A stretch of DNA of 64,000 nucleotides from positions 90,255 through 154,254 of the forward strand of contig SZWC01004981.1 of NCBI GenBank assembly GCA_023375785.1, read 5' to 3'. Of the stretch, positions 42,071 through 54,479 are shown piece after piece (within the stretch, counting starts at the first letter, position 1; each line of letters starts with the position of its first letter). The notes beneath the pieces are model-generated. The model worked only from the letters and a program-made list of their open reading frames with translations. It ran no database searches and had not been told where the DNA came from. Source of the DNA: Penium margaritaceum (taxonomy: Eukaryota; Streptophyta; Zygnematophyceae; Desmidiales; Peniaceae). Position numbers and translations under genes: made by a program.

Positions 42071-43925
42071 AATGGATATATTAAAACATCATCCTTTGGA
42101 TTTTTCTTGGTTCACCATGATTAAGCAGGCCTCACGCTCATTTAGAAAAAAAGATCCCACCAATACTTCATTAGTATTGTATAGTTTTCATTTATGGGCT
42201 GGAGCGTGTCCACACTGTCGTCGAAGTAGAGTCCATGCTTATTTCGAAGAACATGTTCCTCTTTTCCAGAAGCGGGGCTTCCTTTTTACCCACCATTTGG
42301 AAACGTTCTGCGCGGGTTACCCATAGTTGAAAACTTTATTTACGTATCAGCCGTAGGAGAAGAAGACTAGTATGCCCACTTTTGGACAGGTGCCTTCTGT
42401 TCTCCCCACTGATTTTAATTGGTGCACACTGTGTCCAAAGTTGAAAAAGAAGCACCCTTTACCTACTTTTTATGACCTGAATCCGATACCCACTTTTGAC
42501 AACCGCTAGTCACTGAACGTGATGAGCGGTTGTCCAAGGCTCGAACTCCTAGACATCACGAATCCTGCAGAACGGGCCCTGCATCATCCTTGTCACAAGT
42601 GAAATTGGCTATTGAGGGCCTATAACCTTAAATTTGAAAATGTTCTTTCATTTCTCCATGTAGAAATCGTTCCACCATGCCCATAGAAAACCACCATTGG
42701 CTGTTTGACTACAATCAACCAGCTCACAATACTCCTCATTGTTGAGGGACTATTCTCTTTAAGAAAATATAGACGACACAATCTTGACCGGGCATATGGA
42801 TCAAACGGTTTGAATTTGTCACATCGTACGATGGATATATTGGAGTTCTATCTCCTTATCGTTTTAGAGCTCCGGAGACAAATTGGTGGGTGCGAGCTCG
42901 TCGCCCTCGCTTCTTTCGTTCCATATCTCGTGTAATAGGAGACATGGAACATTAGAAAAACCTTGCATTGGAAGTCTAAAAAACAGAATGGCACAAATGC
43001 TCTGGTGCCCATCTTTTCGTTCAATAGATCCGCAGTTTCCATAGTAGAAAACGAACTGACGGCGGTGTCCATTGTCAAAGATGATGTGTCAGCGATGTCC
43101 ATAGTAAAAAAGGAAATGACACCGATGCCCATGTTTTTCATTGAGCAAGCAAAAGCCGAATAACATGACAACTGTATCCACTATTCTGTCGAAGTATTCA
43201 GTCATGTTGGCCTTGCATGTCCGAAAGAAACCTCGCATGTTGACAGACTGGCTTGGCACCCTTTGGTTTGTTTTGTCGTTTACCGTTCTGCGATGGGGAG
43301 TACGTAGCAGCTGGAGCCGTGCATATAGATCAATTGCATTGCGTTGTAGCTGACGTCTGCGCATCGTACGGAATAGGACATAGATTTTGCCAATGAATGC
43401 TCGCCAAATGCACGCAGCCACCAGCAATGACATATTGTCCACGGTGGAATTTGCCGACGCCGTGCGCACCATGAGCGGATGCCGTCAGCATGTGCCGACG
43501 TCCATTCATGGTCACACGAACAGGTTCAATTACTTAATCTTTTTTTGTACCAGTTTGCACCGTAAACAGGTACTATCATGTGGATTTAAGGTGCTTCCCC
43601 GTCAGTTTTCTGCGATAAGTTTACACCTACTACCGAACTTTGACCAACACATTGGATCAACATGGACGACGACGTCCATCCAAATGGCCCGGCACATCAT
43701 GGATGGGGTACTCCCGTAGCGGACCTTGTGGCGGCTCATTGGGCATGGGTCGCACTGAAGGAGTAGAGGGACAAGTATATAGCACGCAACCAAGAGTTGG
43801 GATATATAGAACCATCATGGGCCATGCCTCCAGTGACTCCGAAACACATGGCTTGGAACTTGGGAGTGCCCATGTCGTGTAGTAGGCCGCCCAATTGTCC
43901 CGAGCCATGGGAGCCGTGGACATGG
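42071..43925. other. spacer with an inverted MULE 5'-end fragment and an unassigned ORF
   Basis: 42071-42960 shows no gene. 43010-43140 carries the TATGGACACCG subterminal units in reverse orientation (GGCGGTGTCCATTGTC, GCGATGTCCATAGTA) together with adjacent sequence, so it is the end of a third, oppositely oriented MULE copy. The minus-strand frame 43089-43472 (NMRGFFRTCKANMTEYFDRI) vaguely recalls the N-terminal region of Harbinger transposases, but it is too short to call. Confidence 0.45.
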
Positions 43926-44520
43926 ACCAAGCCACCGTGTCTGTAGTGGGCATTCAAGTATTATGTGAGTGACAAGTATGGGCATCCGAGCATTATTTCA
44001 TTGACAATAATGGACATGCAAGATTTCTTTTCGTGACATATGTGGGCATCTGACTACTATGCCAGTCACAAGTATGGGCAGTCCAGTATTAATTGTCTGA
44101 TAACTATGGGCAACATAGTGATAATGATGTGACAAGTATGGGCATGACAATGTTAATGATGGCTCAAATTATGGGCATTGTACTACTATGAGTTCAATGG
44201 TAAGTATGTGCAATCGAGTATTCTTCCATGAAGAACTATGTGCAGTTTAGCATTATCTCAGGGACAAGTATGGGCATTACTGTCTCGAGACAAACAGGAA
44301 GAAGAACTACTACCCAAACTACTCGAGTATTACTTTAGTAACAAGTATGGGTAGTGCAATATTTTTTTTCTTACAATAATGGGCAACATAGTAGAAAGGA
44401 TTTCAAAACTATGGGCATGGAAGTAATAATGATAGAAAAACTGTGGGCATTGTAGTATGATTTCCATGACAAGTATGGGCATCCGAGAATTATTTCACGA
44501 ACAAGTAAGGACATTCGAGT
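43926..44520. repeat. degenerate ~35-40 bp subterminal tandem repeat of MULE copy 2
   Basis: About fifteen imperfect units with the core (A/G)ACAAGTATGGGCAT and a following ATTATT stretch. The related core TATGG(A/G)CA recurs at the other ends of the MULE copies (41960-42066, 43010-43140, 48330-48445). Such long repeat-rich ends are common in MULEs. Confidence 0.7.
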
Positions 44521-45333
44521 ATAATTCAAGGGAAGAAGCACTACTACCCAAACCACTCTGGGTCCAACCACTTTGGATCCAAGACACTGCACAACCAGAG
44601 CCATTGACACACCTCACATCCACATCCCTGCCATCCATGACAAGTTATTGCATCAAAGAAAGTTTCCTCATCGGCATCATGCGAGTCAACGTCATCGTCT
44701 TCTTTGTCTACTCCTTTGTCTTCTCCGTGCCTCTCTACTGATTCTGTTTCACTTGCAGAGGCATCCATTGGAGATGCCCCATTGTATGTCATTGTGCAAT
44801 GGTACATGCCTGTATATCTCCTATGTTTTTTAGCCGCCACAAGTAAGAATACAGTGTTTGACACACCAATGTTGTACCTATTCCCATGAGGAAGATCAAG
44901 GCAAAGTCAACTTCATCACATGTTATCATGTTTGAGGCTCCTTGTGAAGGTACTCAAACAGAAGGTAGGAGTTATTGAAAGGGAATGAAAGGAATGTATG
45001 TGAGGTTTATATGTACATATTCTTGGTTTCAGCTTGTGATTGTTCTAAAAAAAAGGAAATTGGACATCATTCACTGACAAGCATTGAGGACAACAAAAGC
45101 TGACAACCATTCAGCAGTACAACTCGAACACAAGCTGACAGCCATTGAGCAGTACAACTCAAACACATCCACTAAAGTACCATCCCAACTAACCCCATAC
45201 TAAGAACTAGTCTATTGCGGGAGTGCAATCCGGGGCCACATGTGATCTGGCATGCACCTCTCTCGTAGGGACGGCTCTTATGTAAGCTCTGCAAAGCACA
45301 CACATGGAAACAATTAAGTTGCAAAAATATGAG
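44521..45333 (-). other. 3' region of MULE copy 2 with a short acidic ORF
   Basis: The minus-strand frame 44544-44864 includes an acidic run (GEDKGVDKEDDDVDSHDADE) and a Cys/Trp-rich end. It is unassigned and may be an extra ORF or exon of the element. 45060-45200 has a short duplicated block (ACAAGCTGACA(A/G)CCATT.AGCAGTACAACTC). Confidence 0.35.
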
Positions 45334-47665
45334 TTACGAACAATTTTTACAAGAGTTAATGAAAATCAAGCCACAAATGCGGGACAACATTGCAATGTAA
45401 GACAATGAAGGGTTGCTTGAAGGGAGGACCTCACCACATGCCAAATGACATGTAGCCGTTTGGAAGGACCTCACCACATACTCTGGGGTTGGGGCCTCCA
45501 TGTTTGGACAGGCCCGGTGCACATGGCCTTGCTTCCCATAGCTGGCACATATGCGCCTCTTCTTCAGCTTGGCGTACCTATCCAATCTTTTTGTGGCAGG
45601 ACGCCCGCGCCCGCGTCGTGGTCCTGGCTGCTTCCACTTCCGGTCATCTGGCTTCACAAGCCTTACCTTTGGCAATGGGAAAAGAGCGTTGTAGGTCCGT
45701 TTGTAGCTGTTGTTGAGGTAGCCAACGTTGACATAGGCCACGGGATTGAAGACATTCTCCAACAGGAGACTGCACGCATGCGGGCATGGCACCCCGTACT
45801 CCCGCCAGCGGTCGCACGAGCACTCGTTGGTGCTGATGTTAACGTAGCGTGGGGTGTCGTTTGGGTGTACTGCAGTGCCGCTTGTCCAGGGTCCAGCCTC
45901 ATCCCCATCCAAGTCCAAACTATACTCACGGTTGCGGTCGTAATTGTTCTTCACCTTCAGGTACAGCACCGACGCCACGCTGCCCTTGGCGTCATGTGCC
46001 GTCCTACGCCGGATGTGCCACAGCCTCTGCACAAACACATGAAGGCTCACAAAACAGAAGTAGGGGTACATTTTCCATAGCTCCACAAGCTTGTCATTCA
46101 AAGACTCCATGGCATTGCTGGTGGTATGCCCTCCTCGAGGCACAGGACCGTGGAGCCTGCTCCGCCGTTCCTTGGGTATGCCGGGATCACCGTTACCACC
46201 TGGCAAGCAGTCCACATCACTAAGAGTTGTACGTCGCATCTTTGCCAAGCATGCATCCCAATTTGCCTGCGTTGTCACGTGGGTGAGGTTCCAGAACAGA
46301 GAGCACAAGCTGCCCTGGCACCGGGACTGCACGTTCCGCGTGAGGTGCTAGGTGTAGGAGGTGTGCGTTGCGCCCGGTAGTTTGGCCTCTACCGCGTTTG
46401 CCACGCCTTTCTCACAGTCTGAAATCACCGTGTTTCCAACCTGAGCGGCGGTCGGGTAGGCTACTGCCACAAGCTTGCAAAACCACATCCAGTTACGCTC
46501 GTTCTCTCCAGACACCAGAGCGTAGGCCGTGAGCATGGCTTTGTCATTCGCATCGAAGAATAGCATGATCAACAGTACTTGCTTGTACACATTCTCCAGG
46601 TGGGTACCATCGATGACGATCACTTGCCGACTGTACTATAAACCTCTTCTACAGGCTCCGGATGCGACGAAGACCCGGTCGAACGCGCCCGTTTGCTGGT
46701 CCTTTTCAGCCTTCGCAATGGGCAGCAGGTCTACCTCAAATAGCTGCATGAAACAGCACGGTGGACATGATTGCATCGAAACTAAGAACATAACTGAGGC
46801 GGTACAAGGTGAAGCATAAAAAACATACGAGATTAATCTGACATACCTCACCCACATATTCAGGAAACATGCTCCACGAATCAGACTTATTCCTATGCAT
46901 CTTCTCCAGGCAGGCCTTCGTGGCACGATACAAGGTGGTGTAGAGAACCTTGGTGTTGACAACCTTCCTTACGACTCCCTGAAGCACCTTTGCTAATGTC
47001 GGCGTGTCCTTCGCGAGGGTGCTTTCTATGTGCCGTGCCAACCACCGCGTGGTGCGCATTGGGTTACCTTGGGAAACTCCAAGGTCACAAAGGTGGCCAT
47101 CGGTGAACGAGGTGATGTTGAACGCTCCGGACTTCTTGCTGTACACCACACGAACGATCCACGGGCACTTCTTGCTGACGTAGTGCTTGCACTGTGCCAC
47201 AAAAGGCTTACGGTTGCTCTTCAGCCACCTTAGCGACATGTGGTTAACCACCGCATGCTCTTCCACGGCAGCCTTGCATGATGCCATACAGACAAAAAAC
47301 GAGCCGCTGGGGAAGTCTACCACGGCCCTCCGCTTCTTTGAGGTTGAAGGTTCGGGTTTCGGCTTGGCGATGTTGGGGGATGCTGCCTTCGCCTTGGTGT
47401 CGGCTGCTCTTGCCTCATCATCGGAGCCGACGGGCAGGCTCTTGGTCGAGTGCACACGACCACCTACACGCGACATCCGCAGTGGACCCTCAGTTTCACG
47501 ACGTTGGGCACCGTCCGCTGTAGTGCGGGCTGCATCGTCCTCCTCATGAGGAGGAGTCTTGTGTGTCAAGCAAGGTTCGTCTATCACGTCGTCGTCGCAG
47601 TCGTCGGGTGGAAACAACGAATATGTGAGAGCTCCACCACGTGTGTGGTGCGTGCTTCCCGCCAT
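45334..47665 (-). pseudogene. MULE (MuDR-type) transposase, copy 2, nearly complete
   Basis: Starts MAGSTHHTRGG at 47665. Exon 1 has an acidic/basic variable region, then the MuDR DNA-binding domain (SGSFFVCMASCKAAVEEHAV, MSLRWLKSNRKPFVAQCKHY, CPWIVRVVYS, FNITSFTDGHLC). A donor (GAGGTATGT) near 46848 and an acceptor (TTCATGCAG) near 46746 give an intron of about 105 bp. Exon 2 has the MULE core: first Asp in VIDGTHLENVYKQVLLIM, second Asp in VISDCEKGVANAV, Glu in NAMESLNDKL, then the SWIM finger CSCDRWREYGVPCPHACSLL and a zinc knuckle (CASYGKQGHVHRAC) after a Gly/Arg linker. Two in-frame TAG codons (about 46635 and 46348) are the only breaks seen. It would cut and paste the element, typically making 8-10 bp duplications. 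Confidence 0.9.
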
Positions 47666-48450
47666 CGGGAAACAACATGGGCATTTCGTGCAAAAGACAT
47701 GGCGCTATATAGCTTTCATGCCCCCATTTGTCTCCCATGCGCATTGCATAAGGCCTTCGTGAGGACGTGCAACGTCATTGACGAAGTCCCGCACTGAGAT
47801 GGACAGCCATGCAAGAACCCCCCACGACACGCAACCTTGGAAGCGGACAAATTATTTTTCAACCTTAGGTTTCACAGCAGCTGAGGGAAGCACATGGTAC
47901 ACGTCAATCATGGGAGGTACATTGCGACGAGGGTAACCGGCGGAACACGAAACGCGGCAGGTTGACAAAGTCGGGATGGAATCCGCACAAACACTAGGAC
48001 GTGTTCCACGAGAAGATACTTGCGAACTAGTAAACTTTGAGGATCCATCGGTCAACTCAATTGGATGATGCAATCAGCCATATGGTGGGCAGCTCTTACG
48101 TACAAGCCGAATCCTTGCAATATAACATGCAATACCCACCTGAAAAGGCGTCGGAGCCCTATTGAACCAAAACATTTACATTTCATAGTAGGCATACGTT
48201 GGCAGGCGATACACCACAAAGTCGTCTCATACACGAAGTTAAAATCAATGTCAAATCTCTTGAATCCACTAAATATATGTGAAGCATGCCAATGAATGGC
48301 AGTAACCGGAGGCATAGCTATCATCTCGGTTTTGACTATGGTCAATGTCTTTTGTTTTCCGGCTATGGACACCGCTGACATATCGGTTTCGACTATGGAC
48401 ACCGCCGTCAATCCGTTTTCGACTATGGACACCGCTGCTTTATATGGCAA
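47666..48450. other. 5' region of MULE copy 2 with subterminal repeats
   Basis: 47850-48150 aligns with the same flank of copy 1. 48320-48445 holds four to five units of TTTTCGACTATGGACACCGC type, spaced about 30 bp. The right end of the element is probably near 48450. Confidence 0.65.
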
Positions 48451-50169
48451 ACGATGGGTGTATTACTACTCCGTCCAAACAGAACCATTCAAGTTCTATA
48501 AGCTTCCATTTGTCAAACTTGTATCGCACTATGCATTGCAGGTCGAAAGAACGGAAATAAGGTCTACGAGGTCGTACACGTAACTTTTTCAAATGAGGTC
48601 AATCGACGAAAGCGAATATGTGCCAATGAAGTAGATCAAACAAGCGAGAAAGGCCTTGAGCCGTTACATCCTGCAATTTTATGAACCGCGAGAAACCTTG
48701 TTTACAAAGAGACGTATGTTTGTATCATTCATGTGTGCAATACTCAAGTTAGAATCATAATGAAGAATGCTTCTACGAAGAAATACTACATTCTAGTATG
48801 TACGAAATGTCCACAGATTAAATAAAGTATCTTAAGGTTGACGAACTGCCATCCAATAGGACAATGTAATATCTCACGATGCGAGCTAAATCACTACAAT
48901 GATCAAAACAAGACCTTGTTAAATGCTAGCTGTCGACAATTAGAAAGAAGGGGCCTACGTCGTTGACCTTGCTTCCATCGTTGCCACGTGCAATGTCGCG
49001 TGTGATTCGCAACGTGCAGTGTTTTGCTTTTCTCGTAGTGTGCAAAATAGTGAGTGGACCACCACTCGACCATTCTCAAGCATGGTTGCCCGTGTCGGCA
49101 GGCAAACCCCACCAGCCGCATGCAAGAACGGACTCGAGAAAACAAAACTGGCACATTGTGGAGAAGACATCGATTGAAAACTTCCAAATAAGCACCCCAG
49201 CAAAAACAAGCTGCAAAAGGCGACCACATGCTTCAATATTTATGTATATAAAAAAACTCTACACTTGTGGTGTTGAATTCGTCGTCGCATCCCATTTAAA
49301 GAATAAGAAAACGAAATCCGCGATGAATCCACGGAATGTTACGACATAATCGCCGTAATACCCACTGTTCCAAGAACATGCATGAATTACCGGAACTCTA
49401 GTCATGGTTTTTCAGAAGTGGGCAGATGCAAAGAGTCTCGCTCCACATGGTTCAGATTGTGGTCCCTTGGGCTGTAGGCGGTCTTGGCCTACTCGGTCAA
49501 GATTTCCGCCATTACCGCTCTAGCACTGCTATCATGGCTCATCGGTATTCGCATCTTGTGGACCAGGTGGTCACTTGTTAAAACCAGTCGGTAATCGGTA
49601 TATTTCACGAGGAAAGTGGGTAGTTGGGAAGGCGGACACTCTAAACGTGGGTAAAAGGGAATTGTTCCATTTTTCAGAATCGAAAATACATATGCCATGT
49701 TCGATAATGGACCCAGATAATGATTTTCGTGCATAAAAGATGCATGGATTTATGATTGATCTAGTCCTAAAAATCGGATTATGACATTGTCCTCTTGGAA
49801 ACATTGTTAAGTGGTAGGATGAGACAAGGGACCAAAAGAAATAGGGATAAACTTGTGTGGTTTGCATGCTTGCCCCCTTGTCTCCACAAGAGGCCCTGCA
49901 TATGTACTCTATTTGTATGAAGAGCCTATTTTGGGCGGTGCCTTCTGCTCAATGCTGTATTTTTGCCATGGTCTGCGAAGAACAGGCGAGGAGGAGCCAC
50001 ATTATTGTCTGGCCACCGTCATTGAGGTGTCCTGAAAGTGAAATCATACATTCTGTAGATGGTTGTGTCTCGACGTAGCACGAACTGTAGAAATGTTCAC
50101 AAAACTACGTCGATGGTTTCTTGATCTTGATGTTTCGTTAAAAGGATTATGTTTGCTCAAGAACGGGGC
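48451..50169. other. spacer between MULE copy 2 and copia B, no gene seen
   Basis: Only short, unremarkable frames on both strands. No repeat or motif recognised. Confidence 0.55.
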
Positions 50170-50174
50170 CCAAG

Positions 50175-50807
50175 GCTTGTTTCCTAACATTACTGCTGCT
50201 AATCTGGCGACACAGTCCAGTCACCTAGCGCACTAGCAAGCAAGCAGGTGCAAGAAGCAGCAAGGATCAGGCTAGGGAGACGCACAAAGTCTCATAAGCT
50301 CCAATAGCTTAGTAATGCAGAGAGAGATGACAAATGACAAGCACACAACATAAATACCTGCCGCAGCACACAGTGGGTGACGCACGCGGCAGTGTCAGTT
50401 TGTCCTAAAACCGGCTCAAAACAACTGTTTTGGCCGCAACTTCGCGCACAGGCATCCAAACGCAACACCATCTGAACCTAGAGATGCAGAATCTCGAACC
50501 GGACGCTACGACTGGTCACACGCAGAAGTCCAGCATCGATCGGTGGACGGACAATGCAAAACATGAAAATTGGGCTCGAGAGCCAGTCCACCGAGAAAAC
50601 TCTAGCGTCTGCAGAAAAACCGCAGAGCACCCCAGCAAGCACCCGGGACGTCGTGGCAGCCGTCTGGCAGCTGCTGGTGGATGGATCCACCAACTGTCAG
50701 TGTTCGGGCGCCAGCTGGGCCCACATCAGGGATCTGCACGAGCATGGACACGGCCGAGTGGTCACAGTAAGCTGTACAAGTGGACGAAAACAACTCACAT
50801 CACAACA
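50175..50807 (-). repeat. 3' LTR of copia B
   Basis: The plus strand ends CTCACATCACAACA, followed by CTCCCCCATGACC (purine tract on the minus strand). It aligns with 58251-58882. The left edge is uncertain by about 10 bp because the LTR end there differs from the 5' copy. Confidence 0.88.
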
Positions 50808-50820
50808 CTCCCCCATGACC

Positions 50821-52640
50821 CGATGGTACGCATATCCATACACGTGCAGAACTGACACAGGTGCACAACAAGATGCTCAACAGTCCATGCTCACACACCC
50901 CACTCTCAACCACTCTCAGGCAAGGGGCGTAGCCCGACAGAACGAATGGCCACCATGAACTTTCCACGCGCAAGTGCCTTGGTCAAGAAGTCAGCCCGCT
51001 GCATGTCCGAGCCCAGGGCTGTTAGATCGGGTTCAGATCGGATTTATCCGAATCCGAACTTTAAAATCCGAATCCGATCCGATCCGAACTTTAAAGTTCG
51101 GATTCGGATCCGATCCGATCCGATCTTTTCCTTGGAAAAACCGAAACCAATCCGAACAGAAAAATAAACTTCGGATAAGTTCGGATTTGATCAGATAAGT
51201 TCGGATTTGTGAGTTTTAGTTCGGATAAGTTCGGATTTTGACACTTAACCTATTTTTTAGAGACTTTGGTTCAGATTTTGGCACTTCACTTCGGATTTGT
51301 TCTGCTGCTGACTGCGCTTCCGCTTTCTGCTGCTCCTGATGGCGCCTGCGCTTGTAAGTTGCAGGCTGCAGACTGCTGCAATCTGCTGCGCCTGCGCCCG
51401 CGCTGTGCCTTGTGCATCCGCACTGCGCCTTGTGCACCTTGTTTTCAGTCCGGTTTCGGATTTCAGTTCGGATATTTGTTTGGATTCAGTTCAGATTCAA
51501 TTCGGTTTCACTTCAGATTCAGTTGGGATTCGATCCGATCTGATCCGATCATTTCGCCGGCGAATCCGAATCCGATCCGATCCGAACTGACCGGATCCGA
51601 ATCCGATCCGATGCCATTTCGGATCGGATTCGGATTTTTTTTGCTGTTAGAACGGATTCGGATCAGAAATCCGATCCGATCTAACAGCCCTGTCCNGTTC
51701 GGATTCAGTTCGGATTCAATTCGGTTTCTCTTCGGATTCAGTTGGGATTCGATCCGATCCGATCCAATCATTTCGCCGGCGAATCCGAATCCGATCCGAT
51801 CCGAACTGACCGGATCCGAATCCGATCCGATGCCATTTCGGATCGGATTCGGATTTTTTTTGCTGTTAGAACGGATTCGGATCAGAAATCCGATCCGATC
51901 TAACAGCCCTGTCCGAGCCGACCCAGGTGATGGAGATCACCTGTCGCTCCACAAGATCATGCACAAAGTAATGCTCAAGAGCAATGTGCTTCATACCTGC
52001 ATGAAACACACCAGATTTCTCTGCAATGGCAAGAGCACTTTGGTTGTCACAACGCAGAATGATGCAAGGCACAGAGTGACGCAACTCACAAAGTAGACGA
52101 TGCAGCCACACCGCCTAAGCACTCCCAGCCCCTAGAGCAACATACTCAGCCACTGCTGAACTACGTGCGATACAACCCTGCTTGCCACTACGCAACGACA
52201 CAACGGTACCACCAAGCAGGAACACGTAGCCTGTCCGACTGCGCCCATCAGGAATCCACGCCCAGTCACTGTCTGTGTAGCCGTCGACTACCGCCAAACA
52301 ATGCCGTCAAAAGCAGAGTCCCAGGTATGGTGTGGACACCAAGTACCGCACCACTCGCACAGCTCGAGGACACTATGAAAACTGTACAAGGAGGTTGATG
52401 GCAAATGCAATGTCAGGTCGTGTGGTAGTGGCCAAGTACATCAAGGAGCCAATCAGGCGCAAGTACAGGGTCACGTTCACTGTCTCCCCCAGGTCTGCGG
52501 GATCATCCACCTTCAAAGAATCCTAACCGTCAGGTGTGATAGGGGTGGAGGCTATACAAACTGCACCTAGGAGGTCAGCAAACCACTTCCCCACAACGTG
52601 GGCATAATGTGCCTGATGCAACAAGAGTGTCCTTCACTGA
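50821..52640 (-). pseudogene. copia B RNase H and pol 3' end, split by the MITE
   Basis: Minus-strand frames at 52297-52115 read GYTDSDWAWIPDGRSRTGYV and 52111-51920 read CDNQSALAIAEKSGVFHAG, HYFVHDLVE and ITWVGS, the copia RNase H pattern. The same domain end continues beyond the MITE at 51005-50940. Relic. Confidence 0.88.
51014..51911. mobile_element. hAT-type MITE inserted in copia B
   Basis: Terminal inverted repeats begin CAGGGCTGTTAGATCGG (51014) and end CCGATCTAACAGCCCTG (51911), perfect over 17 bp and with the CAGGG start typical of hAT. The flanks carry the 8 bp target duplication TCCGAGCC (51006-51013 and 51912-51919). The body consists of CCGAATCCGATCCGATCCGA-type subterminal repeats and a 150 bp C/G/T core (51300-51450) with no transposase. 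An N at 51696 with duplicated flanks inflates the apparent length; the true element is probably nearer 650-700 bp. Confidence 0.93.
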
Positions 52641-53503
52641 CGATCACGCACGATCTCCATCCTGAGAAACACCGCTGCAAGACCAAGGTCCTTCATCTTG
52701 TAGGCAGCCTGGAGAACTGCCTTGACCTCCTTCACGGCCTCCATAGAAGGAGACACAATCAGGAGGTCATCCACGTAGACCAGGATGGCAGTGAAGCTCT
52801 TAGCTGTCAGTCTCAGAAAGAGGGACGGGTCAGCGTCACTCTGTACGTAACCGACATGTGTCAGTGTACCAGTGATCTCCAAGTTCTAGCACCTGGGAGT
52901 CTGTTTCAGGCCGTACAAGGCCTTGCGCAAGCGCCAGACCTTGTCACCGACCTCGAATCCAAGTGGCTGGACCATGTAGATCTCCTCCTCTAAAGTGCCA
53001 TGGAGGAACACGTTGTTCACGTCCATCTGGTGTAGCTCCTAGTCGTGGTGAGCAAAAACCCTGAAAAGAGCGTGAGCGGTGATCATGCGGCCAACCGGTG
53101 CAAATGTGTTAGTGAAATCTACTCCCTCAACCTGCAAGAACCCCTTGGCCGTCAAGCAAGCCTTGTAGCAATCTAGTGTGCCATCAGGCTTCACCTTCTT
53201 GCGAAAGACCCACTTAGCCTGTACAGTCTTCCGTCCAGGCGGGAGGTCGACAAACTCATAGACACCGTGCTCACGGATGGTTCTCAGCTCATCCTCACAA
53301 GCAGCACACAACAGGTCTGCATCGTGAGCTGAGAGTGCCTCCTTCAATGTGACTGGATCAGGCATCGTCGAGGGAGTGCTCTGGGTGGCTAAGACACATG
53401 CCTCAGAACTCGGTCTGACCACGACAAGGTCGGCTGCGACATTGCAAGCAACCAAGAACTCTCGAGAGACCAACTCGTGGCCGACAGGACATGCTGGGTG
53501 CAC
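52634..53503 (-). pseudogene. copia B reverse transcriptase relic
   Basis: Minus-strand frames read QAKWVFRKKVKPDGTLDCYK and GVDFTNTFAPVGRM (53503-53039), then the YVDDLLIVSPSMEAVKEV catalytic box and AAYKMKDLGLA (52882-52634), as in copia RT. The same order as in copia A. Confidence 0.88.
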
Positions 53504-53560
53504 CTTAGTGTAGTCTGCCTAGACACTCAAGCCAAGGGCCTTCGTGCCAGACTCGCCACT

Positions 53561-54471
53561 CTAAAAACTACGAGTCGGGCGTCTGGGTGCAAAGTCAGCA
53601 GTCTGGTGAGCCCTAGAGGCCAATGGTCGAAGGCGACCATCGGGCTCGCGGGAGTAACCCGATACAGCGCTCACCTCAGGCTGCGGGGAAGGCTGCTGTG
53701 CCAAAGCCGTAGGGGACATGGGTGCATGCACGGGAGTGGGTGTAACGGAGGGGACTGGCACTAGTATGGGATCAGGTGTACCAGCGGGGACTGACACTGG
53801 TACAAGATCGGGTGTGCCAGAGGTGACCGACACTGGTACAAGATCGGGTGTGCCAGAGGGGTCTGACAGCGGCACGGGATCAGGTGTGCCAGAGGGGACT
53901 GATGCTCGTACGGGATCAGGTGTGGCACAGGGGACCGGCACAGGCACGAGATCGGGTGCACTAGAGGGGTCTGACACCAGCACGGGATCAGTGTGCCAGA
54001 GGGTACTGATGAGGCTACTTGACCCACAGCCACGATGGCCGGATCATCAGCAGCCGGAGACCGGACCACAAGTGGGGATTCCCGGCCGGACCCATCCGCA
54101 GGACTAGACTCCCCCATCTGCCGGGAGGTCACACAAATAGGAACATGGTCGGTTTCCAGCGACAAAATGCTGGACAAGTCGCGGTAGGTGAGAGCCTCAA
54201 AGAAGAGAGCATCCCAAGAATCGACAATGCGATGGTGAACAGGGTCCCAAAAACGCCAGGCCTTCGACCGTGGGGAGATGCCAAGGAAGGTACACATGCG
54301 TCCCCGAGGTGAGACCTTAGACCTCTGCTGGTCCTCGGTGTACCAGACACAGGCGAGGGACCCCCAAACGCAAGCGAGACAGAGATCAGCACGATGGCCG
54401 AACCATAACTCGTACGGTATGACATGGTCGGGAAGTGGACCATGCGGCAAGCGGTTCCAAACCCATGTCAT
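53561..54471 (-). pseudogene. copia B integrase C-terminal region and repeat-rich linker
   Basis: Minus-strand reading enters at LPDHVIPYELWFGHRADLCL (the TPYE.W.G..P-type integrase tail), then RGRMCTFLGISPRSKAWRFW and a long Ser/Pro/Val linker. 53738-54000 is built from about seven 36 bp units encoding TPD(P/L)VPVSVPSG-like 12-residue repeats. The same linker in copia A is not expanded, so the array grew in this lineage. Confidence 0.8.
53738..54000. repeat. 36 bp minisatellite in the copia B linker
   Basis: Units of the type GG(G/T)AC(A/G)GATC(A/G)GGTGTGCC followed by AGAGG.GACTGACAC. Seven or so copies, variable at the third codon positions. Confidence 0.85.
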
Positions 54472-54479
54472 GTAGGAGA

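Noticed and set aside
43089-43472. Second Harbinger transposase fragment
   Set aside because: Resemblance limited to a short FFR...FD.I pattern; no catalytic motif.
45445-46080. 211-codon plus-strand frame
   Set aside because: Antisense shadow of the MULE copy 2 SWIM region.
51266-52096. 276-codon frame across an N
   Set aside because: It spans the MITE, an assembly gap and antisense copia pol; it consists of repeated FGSDPI-type units from the CCGATCC repeats.
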